In this document: piece by piece, positions 54,121-63,901 of the stretch
Layout of the letters: every line of letters begins with the position of its first letter
Numbering within the stretch: the stretch's first letter is position 1
Source of the DNA: Rhodovulum bhavnagarense
GTDB taxonomy: Bacteria > Pseudomonadota > Alphaproteobacteria > Rhodobacterales > Rhodobacteraceae
NCBI RefSeq assembly: GCF_004343505.1
Contig: NZ_SLXU01000012.1
Coordinates: 27,345-91,344, forward strand
Reading direction: 5' to 3'
DNA length: 64,000 bases
The notes under the pieces: generated by a model
The model's database searches: none
Told to the model about the DNA's origin: nothing
The model's input: the letters and a program-made list of their open reading frames with translations, nothing else
Made by a program: the position numbers and the translations under genes

Positions 54121-54361
54121 GTAAGGCACGGCTATGTGGTGGAGACAACTGGCTCAGTTGACGATAGCCAGCTCAGAATCGTGCGCTGCCCCTCGGGCTG
54201 AGTCCTTTCGCAAGGCCCTATTCCAAACCCAACTCCTCTCGCTGCTATAGCCTCGCCCGCGATTGTAAGCCGAGCCGGCAGCATCAGTTCGACCTTGGGA
54301 TTGAAGAGATCGTCCAACGTGGGTTCGGGGCGTTTGCGGGGCCCGGTGGCAGGGTCCTAGA

Positions 54362-57300
54362 CTATGCCGCAATCGTCTGGGGAGAAGGTGGGACGGTGAT
54401 CACCGTCCCGTTCGTCATCAGAACGATCAGGCCCCGTTCGGCGCCGGTCATGCCGAGATAGGCACGCACCTGAGCCCGATAGTGATCAAGCGTCTCCTGG
54501 GCGGGATTCACGTCGCTCTTCCAGTCGATCACGACGACTGGCCGACCTTCCAGATCAACTGATATTGCGTCCGAGATGCCCGCCGTCGCAACCAGTTCGG
54601 CATCCTCTTGCTGAAAGGCATAGAGTGGAAACTCAGCGAGCAATGAGGGACGCAATGCCGCCACCTCCGACAAGGCCAGCGTTCGCGTCACGCAACCGGC
54701 CAGTTCCTCAGGCGAAAGCCCGTTCGCCGGATCGGAGGAAGGTTCCTTGCCGAGCGCACAGATGAGGTCGCCAGCACGCGCGGTAAGCGCCTCATCGGCC
54801 TCGTTGCATTCCCCTGTCAGGACTTCTTCCATAAGCTTGTGAAGGATCAACCCACGCTCGCGTCCGCCCCGGATGGACGCGAGCGCGTCGGCGTCAGGCA
54901 CCTGAGCATCAGCCGAACCGGCCCAGATGTCCGGTTCCTCTTCCTGAAGCACCGACCCGTTCGCCGTCTCGTCGCGGCTCGGCGCAAGCCAAGTCAGGTG
55001 CATCTGCCTTTCGGCAATCGCACCCGCCTCAGCCGCGAAACTCTCGCGTGTCTGACCGTTGCTGGTGTCGGCGGTCACCGAGATCGGGTCGAGCGGCAGG
55101 TGCGACACTTCGAGGGGAGGGAGATCTGTCAGGGACAGGTCCACGAGGCCGATCCAAGCTGATTTCGACGGCGTTACATCAAGCCGTGGCAAAACCAAGA
55201 GTTCCCGGGCGCGAGTTGCCGCGACATACCAGAGCCGGACCCGCTCACGGTCCAGTTCATCCTTTTCAGCCTGCCGCGCCGCGTCGTAACCGGACGGAGG
55301 GACACCCAGAACCGGGCAGTAGAAGGTATCAGTCTGGCGATCGGTCAGGGCGCTATCAGGCGCCATCACCTCTGTCATCGTATTGATGGGTATGACGACC
55401 GGCCACTCAAGCCCCTTCGCAGCGTGCATTGTATAGAGGGCGACGGCTTCCTCCTGCGCATCTGGTCGGCCTTCCACTGCGCGGGCCTCATCCGTCCATG
55501 CCGCCGTCATTGCCTCAGAAAAGGCGCGCAAGCCGCGTACTGCAAAGCCGGTGGCCAGGCTGAGATAGAGATCGACATTGGCAAGCGCTCGTTCTGCCTG
55601 ACCGCGATGCCGTTCCAGAAGAACGGGGCGTACCCGAAGGACGTCGACGGCCTGCGAAAGAAGGTCGTTCGGTGTCGTGCTGTTGGCGCGTTTCTGGAGC
55701 GCTTGCAGCCGACCGATCACATCGCGCGCCAGCGGATGCGCTATTGCCGCCGGGTCGACGCCGAGGTCGAGTCGCGGGATCCGGTCGGGTTCTTCTTCCG
55801 AACGCGGAAGCGCCCAGACGATGTCCAAGAGCTCCTCTTCGCTGAGCCCGACAAGCGGGCCGCGCAGCAATGCGCCGAGCGCCAGTGTATCACGACGATC
55901 GGCGAGCACCCGCGTGATCGCGATGAGATCCTGTACTTCCTGCCGGCGAAAGAGACCTTTGCCGGCTTGGGTTGCGACTGGGACGCCCCGGCGCTCAAGG
56001 GCTTCTTCATAGCGCCAGAGCTCTGTGCCGGTTGGCGCGAGCAAGGCGATGTCGCCCGGCTGGCAGGGGCGTCGTGCACCGGCTTTGCGATCCTGGACTG
56101 GATGACTGCCTATCAATCGTGCGCAAAGTTCAGCGACCGCTTCGGCTTCGGCGTCGCGTCGTTGCTCGGCGCTGGCCTTGCCGTTCTCCTCAGCGACCGC
56201 GATATCGATTGCCGCGACGCAGACGCCGTCTTCGGGATCGTCGTGGAAGGGAACAAGCGCAGTGAAGCCGGGCTGGCCATCAGCAGACAGGACGGTCTCG
56301 AACCGTTCGTTGACGAAAGTGAGGATCGAGGCACAGGAACGGAAATTGGTCGAAATCGAAACGAGGCCGTCCGCATCCTGTGTTGAGAAGGCCGTGCGGG
56401 CCTGGACATAAGCGCCGACATCCGCGCCCCGGAAACGATAAATTGCCTGCTTGGGGTCACCGACCAAGAAGAGCGCACCGGGCCGGATCCGGAAGCGCGT
56501 CCAGTCTTGCGGATCATCACCAGGATCACCGCATAGACGCCAGAAGATTTCGGCTTGGAGCGGGTCGGTGTCCTGAAACTCGTCGACTAAGACCTTCGAA
56601 TACCGCTGGGCGAGTGCTTGTCGCACGGATTCATGGTTCCGCAGCAGGTCGCGCGTGGCGTAGATGAGATCATCGAAATCGAGCTGGGCGCTGGCGCGCT
56701 TGTGCTCACGATAGCGCGCAAGGATTGTGCGTGCTTCGTCAATCAATATCGCAAGGACCTGCCCGGAAACCGCCTGCAGCAGTGCGGTCCACGTGGCACA
56801 GCACGCCTCGTACAAGCCGCTGGCCGTATCGTTCAGCCTGTCGCCGTCTGCCTTGGAGAGCCCGGCCTGCTTTGCCGCCGCCGACCATTTGCCCTTCTTG
56901 CGGTAGGCGTAAAAGCTGCCCGTCCCGGTCGTAAGGTCGGGATGCGGGCGTGCAACCAGCAACCTGACTAGCCCGGCGGGCGTGGAACCATCTGCAACTG
57001 ATGGAAGGGCAGCCGCCATTTCAGAGAAGCGCGCAGCAAAGACCTCTGTTTCCGGCTCGTGGACGCCGGAGCCTTGCACAAAGGCCGAAAGTTCGTCGGT
57101 TGCCTGCCGGAAGGATTGCTGGTGATCTGTAAAAGGCGTGACTTCAGGGGCGACCAGATTCCTTGATCGCCGGAGGGCTTCGGCGATCTTGTGCATCAGA
57201 GCGACGGTCTCTCTCGGGCTATGCAGCACCATCTCGGCCAGGACACCGCCCTGATCGCCAGACAATCGCTCGCGCAACCAGCCGTCGACGATTTCGAGGA

Positions 57301-57754
57301 AGTTGAGATCAGCCTGGTTGCGGTCGATGACCGCTGCGCCCGGATCGATATCCGCTTCCGCTGGGTATGGCTTGATCAATCGCTGACAGAAACCGTGGAT
57401 GGTCGAGCAGGTGATTTCGTCGAACGCAGTGCTGGCCAACGTCAGATTCTCGCGCTGTGCTGGAGACAGTCCCTCCGGCAGGCCGGCGCGCAGCTCCGGT
57501 GCGATATGGCCGGCGGCGAGATCTTCAACGAAATCCCGAACCCGCAGGAGGAGCTCGCTGGCCGCCAGTTCGGTAAACGTGACTGCCGCGATGGAACTTG
57601 GCGCGACACCCTGCGCCAGCATGACAGCGATCCTGCCGGCCATCACGGCGGTCTTGCCCGATCCCGCGCCGGCCTCTACCAAGATGGACCGGTCGTGACG
57701 GCTGATAGCGTCATGCCGGGCGCCTTCATCGTTCAGAACTTTCACGCTGCTCAT
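54362..57754 (-). CDS. AddA/UvrD-type helicase-nuclease
   Basis: The protein has 1130 residues. Superfamily 1 helicase motifs are complete: 'EAGAGSGKT' (27-35), 'VDEFQDTDP' (390-398), 'STNFRSCASI', 'TMHAAKGLEW' and 'WYVAATRAREL'. The C-terminus is a RecB-like nuclease with histidine in 'ILHKLMEEV', D1062 in 'GISDAISVD' and 'IDWKSD' (D1077, K1079). It is an AddA-like enzyme that unwinds and cuts double-strand ends. It overlaps the AddB-like gene by one base. The partner and neighbours suggest use in a defence complex rather than chromosomal repair; housekeeping addAB would not normally sit here. Confidence 0.9.
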   Translation of the reverse strand: MSSVKVLNDEGARHDAISRHDRSILVEAGAGSGKTAVMAGRIAVMLAQGVAPSSIAAVTFTELAASELLLRVRDFVEDLAAGHIAPELRAGLPEGLSPAQRENLTLASTAFDEITCSTIHGFCQRLIKPYPAEADIDPGAAVIDRNQADLNFLEIVDGWLRERLSGDQGGVLAEMVLHSPRETVALMHKIAEALRRSRNLVAPEVTPFTDHQQSFRQATDELSAFVQGSGVHEPETEVFAARFSEMAAALPSVADGSTPAGLVRLLVARPHPDLTTGTGSFYAYRKKGKWSAAAKQAGLSKADGDRLNDTASGLYEACCATWTALLQAVSGQVLAILIDEARTILARYREHKRASAQLDFDDLIYATRDLLRNHESVRQALAQRYSKVLVDEFQDTDPLQAEIFWRLCGDPGDDPQDWTRFRIRPGALFLVGDPKQAIYRFRGADVGAYVQARTAFSTQDADGLVSISTNFRSCASILTFVNERFETVLSADGQPGFTALVPFHDDPEDGVCVAAIDIAVAEENGKASAEQRRDAEAEAVAELCARLIGSHPVQDRKAGARRPCQPGDIALLAPTGTELWRYEEALERRGVPVATQAGKGLFRRQEVQDLIAITRVLADRRDTLALGALLRGPLVGLSEEELLDIVWALPRSEEEPDRIPRLDLGVDPAAIAHPLARDVIGRLQALQKRANSTTPNDLLSQAVDVLRVRPVLLERHRGQAERALANVDLYLSLATGFAVRGLRAFSEAMTAAWTDEARAVEGRPDAQEEAVALYTMHAAKGLEWPVVIPINTMTEVMAPDSALTDRQTDTFYCPVLGVPPSGYDAARQAEKDELDRERVRLWYVAATRARELLVLPRLDVTPSKSAWIGLVDLSLTDLPPLEVSHLPLDPISVTADTSNGQTRESFAAEAGAIAERQMHLTWLAPSRDETANGSVLQEEEPDIWAGSADAQVPDADALASIRGGRERGLILHKLMEEVLTGECNEADEALTARAGDLICALGKEPSSDPANGLSPEELAGCVTRTLALSEVAALRPSLLAEFPLYAFQQEDAELVATAGISDAISVDLEGRPVVVIDWKSDVNPAQETLDHYRAQVRAYLGMTGAERGLIVLMTNGTVITVPPSPQTIAA

Positions 57755-60408
57755 TATTCCGCCTCCCAGATCGGCGCGACCGCTCTGAGACGCTCGGTCG
57801 CGGCGGCTTGTTTGCGTTTGCAGTAAGTGGCGCCTGCGTTTGCCGGCAAAGCAAAGGCGAGATCGTCATAGTCGCTTCCCGTATCCGGCCCGGGCAGTGC
57901 AGCCCCGCTGGTCAATGCGTTTCTCGCTGCCCGCAGATATGCCTTGATCTCCGTCAGGACGATGTCGGGCTCGTCGAGCTGGAGATCAAGCGGTTCACGC
58001 GGATAGAGTAGCGAGGCGCTGATCGCGATGTGGTCGCCCAGGAGCGCCTTTACGGCGAAGGCATAAAGGCAGCGCTGAAGCTCGCGGCCGCCGTTTACAC
58101 GGATGTCGCCTTTGGGCGGCTTGCCGGTCTTGTAGTCGCGCACGAGCGCCCAGCTGCCGTCATCAGCGATGTCGAGCCGGTCGATATAGCCGGCAATGTG
58201 AAATCCGGTGTCGGGGATGATCACCGGCACACTGGCGTCCCAGGGCAATGCCGCCTCCGACTTGGGCTCGGACCCGCCGAACGGGACCTCGCCAAAGGAT
58301 CGGCTGCCCGGCAAATGATCATTGCCATAGGCAAGCGCCTGTCCGGCAAGAGCGCGCGCATCCCCTAGCGTGCGGCCCCAGATAACAGGGGGCGGAACGG
58401 GTCGCTCGCTTTCCCATTCGGCAGCCACCTCTCCAGCGGCTTCGTCCACCGCAGCCTGAATGGCAGCCGTGTCAGCCGACGCCAAACCGCCCGCCGCCTC
58501 GAGGTTTCGTAGGGCGCGGTCGAGAACGAGATGGATGAGGTCACCGGTTTGCAGGGCATCGAGCACCAGCGGCTCCGTACTACCTTGTGGAGATTTCCAA
58601 CCGAGAGCGTAGCGCCAGAGGAAATTGAGGGGGCTGCGCAGCAGTGTTTTGAGCGAGCTCGCCGATTGGGTCCGCTCGAGGATCGCGAGAACCAAGGGAT
58701 GATCGGACCGGACCAGGCCATCATGAGCTGTCACATCGGCCATGCGCCAATCGCGCCAGCAGGAACGCGCGCTCAATGCCTGGGGATCGGCGGCGAACTC
58801 CCGCGGCCGCGCCATCAACCGGTCGGTTTCACTGAAGGCATGGGTGGGAACAACGTTGCGCCGCAGATAGGTTTCCTCGCCATAGAAGGCGAGGAGGGGG
58901 CTGCGACCCAGCAGCCGGCCGTCGCTGTCGCGTCGGGCGCGAGAGAGGACGACCTCGCTGCCCGTAGTGGCGAGGATCGTATCAAAGTCACGGCGATCTG
59001 CGAAATTTACGGGAAGCGGGTCGAGCTCGCCCGTCGGAATGATGTGATCCGGGATCAGCCGATCTTCGGCGATACCGCGCGGCCAGCGGGAGGAATTGAG
59101 ACCGATCAGCCGAGCGAAGCGACGCGGCGACGCAGCGAGGGCGCTGGCCGGCATCCAGGCCACGGAGACGGAAGCCTCGAGCCCGTCATCCTGTTTCAGT
59201 GATTCCAGCGTGCTGTCGATCGCGCCGGCGGGCCCTGCCAGAAGGGCTTTGCGCCAGATGGACAATGCCCGGCCCTTGAGGAAGGCTTCGCCGATCTCCC
59301 GTGCCGCATCCGGTCCCATTGCCAGCAGATCGACCGCAGCTCGCAGCACCGGGGCGTGATCGATGCCGTCGGGCCAGTCGTCCGGCGCAAGGCGCGCCAG
59401 CAGTTGGTTCCAGGCGGACGGCGTTGACAAGGGAGCATCGCTTGGAAGGACACGCATCCAGCCAGGGGGAAGGGCCGCCAGAGGTGCAGAATCCCGGCAC
59501 AGGGCGGCGAGACGGCGCAAGCGCGAATGCGAGAGCCCGCGCACGATGATGTCGGCGAGTGCCGCTGCCGTTTGTCCGTCACGTGTGGTGACAGCTGGAA
59601 CGCCATGGACGAAATGCAAATCGATATTGGCATCGGCGCGCAGCGCGAGAAAGTGATCGTCGTAGTCGGCCGGCGACGCGGTGGCGATGGCAATGTCAGC
59701 TGGGGATACGCCCGACGCGAGCAGCGCCCGGACCCAACGGAGCGTCTCTACTGCCTCATGGTAAGCGGTCGCGGCACTGACGGATCGAATGGCCGGCGCC
59801 TCAGCATCGCCACGAGCGACGGAGATGCCGCATTCCTTGAGCCAGGCCGGGACAGGGCGAGGACCTGACGTCCATTGTATCGGGATGTGTTCGGCGAGAG
59901 CTTTCAAGAGAGGCCGCCAGCAGGGAGACAGTTCGGTCAGCCCGACGATTTCCATCGAGCCGAATATGGCGGGCGCATGAGTGATCCGGCTGATGGCTGC
60001 GGCGACAATATCGATCGGACGCATCATGCCGCCCGGCAGTTCGGTGAAAACAGCGGCCTCTAGGCGAGCGATGGCTTCAAGCCTTGGATGATCATCTGAC
60101 CGGGAGGTGAGATCGATACCGGCTCGCCACGCCTTGTGCAGTGTGTCGGCGGCCGCTCCGATCATGCCCGGCAGCATCTTGATTTCTTCCAGTTCGCCCA
60201 TCGGTGTTTCAGGGAGGACCGTCTGGATCGCCGCGCGCAGGCTTTCTTCGTCGATCGGGCGCACGAAGCCCCCCGCGAGCCGCACCGCGGCTTGTTCGAA
60301 CGACATGATCTGGAGACCATGTTGACCACCACGGGCCGCCGCAAGGCGGGCCTCCCGCATTGCGTGTCGTCCATAGACAATAAGCGTGGACCGGCGCGTC
60401 GTGGACAT
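57754..60408 (-). CDS. AddB-like PD-(D/E)XK nuclease protein
   Basis: The protein has 884 residues. The first 600 residues are a helicase-like but degenerate scaffold: no Walker A is visible, unlike AddB of Bacillus. The C-terminal nuclease has 'GFHIAGYIDRLDIADDG' (D743), 'VRDYKTGKPP' (D758, K760) and 'ELQRCLYAFAV', the AddB/Cas4-type motif order. No complete set of iron-sulfur cysteines is evident. Its stop overlaps the AddA-like start, giving paired synthesis, and its start lies two bases after the helicase gene. It probably forms a heterodimer with that protein. Confidence 0.82.
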   Translation of the reverse strand: MSTTRRSTLIVYGRHAMREARLAAARGGQHGLQIMSFEQAAVRLAGGFVRPIDEESLRAAIQTVLPETPMGELEEIKMLPGMIGAAADTLHKAWRAGIDLTSRSDDHPRLEAIARLEAAVFTELPGGMMRPIDIVAAAISRITHAPAIFGSMEIVGLTELSPCWRPLLKALAEHIPIQWTSGPRPVPAWLKECGISVARGDAEAPAIRSVSAATAYHEAVETLRWVRALLASGVSPADIAIATASPADYDDHFLALRADANIDLHFVHGVPAVTTRDGQTAAALADIIVRGLSHSRLRRLAALCRDSAPLAALPPGWMRVLPSDAPLSTPSAWNQLLARLAPDDWPDGIDHAPVLRAAVDLLAMGPDAAREIGEAFLKGRALSIWRKALLAGPAGAIDSTLESLKQDDGLEASVSVAWMPASALAASPRRFARLIGLNSSRWPRGIAEDRLIPDHIIPTGELDPLPVNFADRRDFDTILATTGSEVVLSRARRDSDGRLLGRSPLLAFYGEETYLRRNVVPTHAFSETDRLMARPREFAADPQALSARSCWRDWRMADVTAHDGLVRSDHPLVLAILERTQSASSLKTLLRSPLNFLWRYALGWKSPQGSTEPLVLDALQTGDLIHLVLDRALRNLEAAGGLASADTAAIQAAVDEAAGEVAAEWESERPVPPPVIWGRTLGDARALAGQALAYGNDHLPGSRSFGEVPFGGSEPKSEAALPWDASVPVIIPDTGFHIAGYIDRLDIADDGSWALVRDYKTGKPPKGDIRVNGGRELQRCLYAFAVKALLGDHIAISASLLYPREPLDLQLDEPDIVLTEIKAYLRAARNALTSGAALPGPDTGSDYDDLAFALPANAGATYCKRKQAAATERLRAVAPIWEAE

Positions 60409-60410
60409 CT

Positions 60411-62588
60411 TTAAGTTCCTTCTCGAAGAATAGTTTTGACCAAATCGGGAAGTGCTTGTGTCGAGAGCTTTGAGGATTCAGCATCCCGAACCAAAAGTGT
60501 TTTAGAAAGAAATGGATGGAACTTCTCTGATATCAGATTTCCTGCGCCTGCGAACAAATCGACGGGTTCGCCGGATCGAAAATTTGCCAGCACTGATCGT
60601 AGATCGGGGGTTTCGTCCCTGGCCTCCACCAGCAGAAACCCGTCATGCTGTTCGACTGAAAACCCTTGACTTCTGAGTGCGAGCGCGAGAGTCGATGTCT
60701 TCACCGTACCGACCCGCGTTGCAATGATCGATGTATGCTCACCGAGAGAGTGGATATTCTCGGTCCGAAACCCTAGCAGTTGATATGCCGCACGCGCTTC
60801 CTCCAGCATCGTCAAGGAAACACTGTCCATGTAAGCTGGGCTGGAATCCCCCTCGAGCACGGTGAACATCCGGTCGATCACCTTGTCATGAATGTCCCCT
60901 GCATCGCCGCCGAAGACAGGCGGCACACCAGCCTTCGCGGGTTTGACGACGATGACCTTTTCATGATCATGGATCTCTTGAACAACCCAACGCCGCCCGG
61001 AGAAAATTAATAGCATCCCTGGAGCAAGAACATTGTCGATCGGCAGGGTTCCAAGATCCCGCCCCTCTGCAACCAAACGGAATTCTTCAGGTGTCTGGAA
61101 CACCGCATAGAAGCTGTAATGCTCAACCAGCTTTTCGCCCGCGGGTCCCAAAAGTAACAGCCCGCTGCCGGCCTGTTCGATCAAGCCGGTTTCAGGTTGA
61201 CCGATCGCACGCAACACATCTGCGAAGACTTCAGTTGTGACCTTTCGAAAGGGGCCTTCGCGGCAGAGCACGTTGTAGACCACGCTTGCAGACGCGCCGC
61301 CGCGCTGCGCTATGACTGACAATATCTGATGGACGAGCGTCGAGAGATGAAGCGCCTGAGGTTTTGGCGGTTCGCACCAGCCTTCAAGCAGGAGGTCTAT
61401 CATCGCGATGGACCTGATCAGGCCGAGGCGAAGACGATCCACGAAACTGCTCTCCGGCGTCAGTTTGGCTTCGACAGCGTACTGCCTCAGAATGGCCGGC
61501 TGTCCTTCACGCCGACCTGACCGGCCAAGCCGTTGTCGCAACGCCGCGACGCTGAATGGCGCACCGATTTGAGCCACGCAGGTCACGTCACCAATGTCGA
61601 TTCCAAGCTCAAGCGTCGACGTGCAAACGGCGGTCGTCGGTTTCCCAGGGTCCTTCAAGCGCCGCTCAACGAAGTCACGGTGTTCTCGGGAGAGGCTCGC
61701 GTGGTGGGGATAGAATTCCTGTGGCAGGTGCTCCCGTTCGCAAAGCTCCCGCAACCGATCTGCGTAGATCTCGACCCGTTGGCGCGCTCCGGCGAAGACC
61801 AGATTGTCGCTGCCTCGAAGGTGTTTGAAAAGATGGGCTGCTATAGCGTCCGTTGCGGATGGGCTGTTTTCATCTTCATCGCCTGAGAGGTAGCCGCGAA
61901 GCTGTAGCCTCAATTCAGCCTCGCCGCCATCTGCTTCGATCAGCTGGACAGAGCTTGCTGCGTCAGGGCGAAGATAGGCCTTTGCGAGGTCCATGTCGCC
62001 TAGCGTAGCTGACAGACCTATCCGACGGATTGGGCGCTTTATCGCGAGCTCGAGCCGTGTGAGCAGTGAACGAAGCTGGACACCGCGTTCGCTATCCAGA
62101 ACTGTGTGCAGCTCGTCGATCACGACCGCCCGTGTCGCCCCAAACAGGCGGGCAATTTCCAAACCGCGACGAATGAAAAGCGCCTCAAGGGACTCCGGGG
62201 TTATCAGAAGGACCCCTTTTGGAGATTTCAACGAGCGCGTCTTGATCGATTGCGAGACATCCCCGTGCCAGGGAACAACCGGAAGCTCTGCTTCCTGGCA
62301 GATGCCTTCCAGCCGCATGGCCTGGTCCGTGATCAAGGCTTTCAGCGGGCCGACGTAGAGCAGGTCGAAGCCGGTGCCGCCCGACGGCTCGTCAAGCACC
62401 TGTGAAATCAACGGCAGGAACGCCGCCTCGGTCTTTCCGCCCGCCGTGGACGCCGCAACGATCAAATCGGCGTTGGTCTCGTAGATCGTCCGGATGGATC
62501 GCGCCTGGATGTCGCGAAGTTCGCGCCATCCTTTCTGGCGTATCCATTTCTGAACAGGCCTCGCCAGTTTGTCGAACGCACTGCTCAT
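60411..62588 (-). CDS. Lhr-like DEAD/DEAH helicase (BrxHI/SngC-like)
   Basis: The protein has 725 residues. 'AASTAGGKT' (46-54), 'IDELH' (158-162), 'LSATLGD' (193-199) and 'GRSGRREGQPA' (near 372) give a full superfamily 2 helicase of the Lhr kind. The last 300 residues include a winged-helix part and a region unlike known domains. Together with a BrxD-like ATPase this is the pair seen in BREX type 2 and, with a TerB protein, in Shango. Start and stop are five and two bases from its neighbours. Confidence 0.88.
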   Translation of the reverse strand: MSSAFDKLARPVQKWIRQKGWRELRDIQARSIRTIYETNADLIVAASTAGGKTEAAFLPLISQVLDEPSGGTGFDLLYVGPLKALITDQAMRLEGICQEAELPVVPWHGDVSQSIKTRSLKSPKGVLLITPESLEALFIRRGLEIARLFGATRAVVIDELHTVLDSERGVQLRSLLTRLELAIKRPIRRIGLSATLGDMDLAKAYLRPDAASSVQLIEADGGEAELRLQLRGYLSGDEDENSPSATDAIAAHLFKHLRGSDNLVFAGARQRVEIYADRLRELCEREHLPQEFYPHHASLSREHRDFVERRLKDPGKPTTAVCTSTLELGIDIGDVTCVAQIGAPFSVAALRQRLGRSGRREGQPAILRQYAVEAKLTPESSFVDRLRLGLIRSIAMIDLLLEGWCEPPKPQALHLSTLVHQILSVIAQRGGASASVVYNVLCREGPFRKVTTEVFADVLRAIGQPETGLIEQAGSGLLLLGPAGEKLVEHYSFYAVFQTPEEFRLVAEGRDLGTLPIDNVLAPGMLLIFSGRRWVVQEIHDHEKVIVVKPAKAGVPPVFGGDAGDIHDKVIDRMFTVLEGDSSPAYMDSVSLTMLEEARAAYQLLGFRTENIHSLGEHTSIIATRVGTVKTSTLALALRSQGFSVEQHDGFLLVEARDETPDLRSVLANFRSGEPVDLFAGAGNLISEKFHPFLSKTLLVRDAESSKLSTQALPDLVKTILREGT

Positions 62589-62593
62589 CGGCG

Positions 62594-63901
62594 TCAGAGC
62601 TTGAAGCTGATCAGATCATCGTCACCGGGGTCTTGGGCGCCAGTCGACTCGTCTACCTCGGTCATGTCTTCGCCGAGGTCTTCGGAGACTTCGATCTTTT
62701 CGATCAGATCGCTCCACTCGACACCGGGGTTTTGCTCGAGCACGGAAAGCAGGTTCACGAAGGCCGTCACCGTATTGCGCGGGGTGCGGAAGTAAGCTTC
62801 ACCAATCCGGTCCGAACAATGCGCCATGAAGGCCTCGAGCGCGTCGTCTGGCAGAGCACCGGCATCGTCCTGCATGATCCGCCGGACATTGGCCAGAAGA
62901 ACGAAGAGGTCTTCAGGGGTCAGGCTGGCCAGCCGAACAACCGGTCCTGAAAGATCGACCAATCCGTCTCGCGCGAAGGTGTTCTCGGCCAAACGCGATT
63001 GAAGGGCTTCGTAGCTGTAGAGCCCTCGACGGGTGTTCATCAGAAATTCCGGGGTCCCGCCCATAAGAAATCCGAGGTTCTCAGCACTGCCCTGCAGCAC
63101 ATCATTCAGGATCCGGAGGATCTGTTCGTAGTTCGCATTGCGGGCCTGAGACGAGGTGAGCTTGTAGAGGTTCACCATCTCGTCGAGTCCGACCAGTAAT
63201 CCTTTGTAACCGGCCTCGCACACGAATGCTGACATCAGCTTCAGATGGTCATAGACACTGGCGTCGTCGATGATCGTTCGCACACCAAGCGCCTTGCGCG
63301 CGTCGGTGCGTGTCGCGAACTCGCCGCGCAGCCATCTCAGGGCTGCGGATTTCAGCTCGTCGTCGCCGGTCTCATGGCCTTCCCAATATCGACGGATGAC
63401 TTCAGCGAACTCGAACCCCCCGGTAAGTTCTTCGAAGTGGCCAAGGCGTTCACGAATGACAGACCCTGTTGGCAAATCCCGTTCTTCAGCGTCTCTGTGA
63501 GCCTGGCTGACAAAACGCTCCACCACGCTGGCCAATGCCCCACCATCGGGCTTTGTCCGCGTCGAGAGGTTTCGGGCCATCTCCGCATAAAGCCCTCGGG
63601 CTTGCCCGCCGGTCGCGTGAATGCGGCGATCCGGTGCCAGATCCGCGAACATCACGACCAGGCCTTTCTCCAGAGCCACGAGGCGGATCAGGTTCATGAA
63701 GAACGTCTTGCCGGAACCGTATTCCCCGATGATGAACCGGATCGTCGAACCGCCATCGGATATCCGGTCCATGTCCTTGACGAGCTCTTCAATCTCCCGG
63801 ACGCGGCCGACCTGGATATGGCGCAAACCGAGCTTGGGCACGACCCCAGCCCGAAGGGCCTGTACGATTGCATCGCGTTCACGTGGTTTCAACTTAGACA
63901 T
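62594..63901 (-). CDS. BrxD-like (DUF2791) P-loop ATPase
   Basis: The protein has 435 residues from the ATG that overlaps the previous stop by eight bases; a longer frame is not needed. Walker A 'GEYGSGKT' is at 59-66, and 'LLVGLDEMVNLY' serves as Walker B. 'QVGRVREIEELVKDMDRISD' near the N-terminus is typical of DUF2791 ATPases (BrxD). Such ATPases accompany a helicase in BREX type 2 and in Shango. The C-terminus is acidic ('DLGEDMTEVDE'). It is coupled to the helicase gene five bases on. Confidence 0.88.
   Translation of the reverse strand: MSKLKPRERDAIVQALRAGVVPKLGLRHIQVGRVREIEELVKDMDRISDGGSTIRFIIGEYGSGKTFFMNLIRLVALEKGLVVMFADLAPDRRIHATGGQARGLYAEMARNLSTRTKPDGGALASVVERFVSQAHRDAEERDLPTGSVIRERLGHFEELTGGFEFAEVIRRYWEGHETGDDELKSAALRWLRGEFATRTDARKALGVRTIIDDASVYDHLKLMSAFVCEAGYKGLLVGLDEMVNLYKLTSSQARNANYEQILRILNDVLQGSAENLGFLMGGTPEFLMNTRRGLYSYEALQSRLAENTFARDGLVDLSGPVVRLASLTPEDLFVLLANVRRIMQDDAGALPDDALEAFMAHCSDRIGEAYFRTPRNTVTAFVNLLSVLEQNPGVEWSDLIEKIEVSEDLGEDMTEVDESTGAQDPGDDDLISFKL

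Noticed and set aside
54132..54361. Minus-strand frame after the AddA-like gene with 'LDDLFNPKVELMLPARLTIA'
   Set aside because: It looks somewhat protein-like, but there is no ribosome site and no start codon beyond a TTG, and the end of the frame is unlikely coding. It may be a gene remnant.
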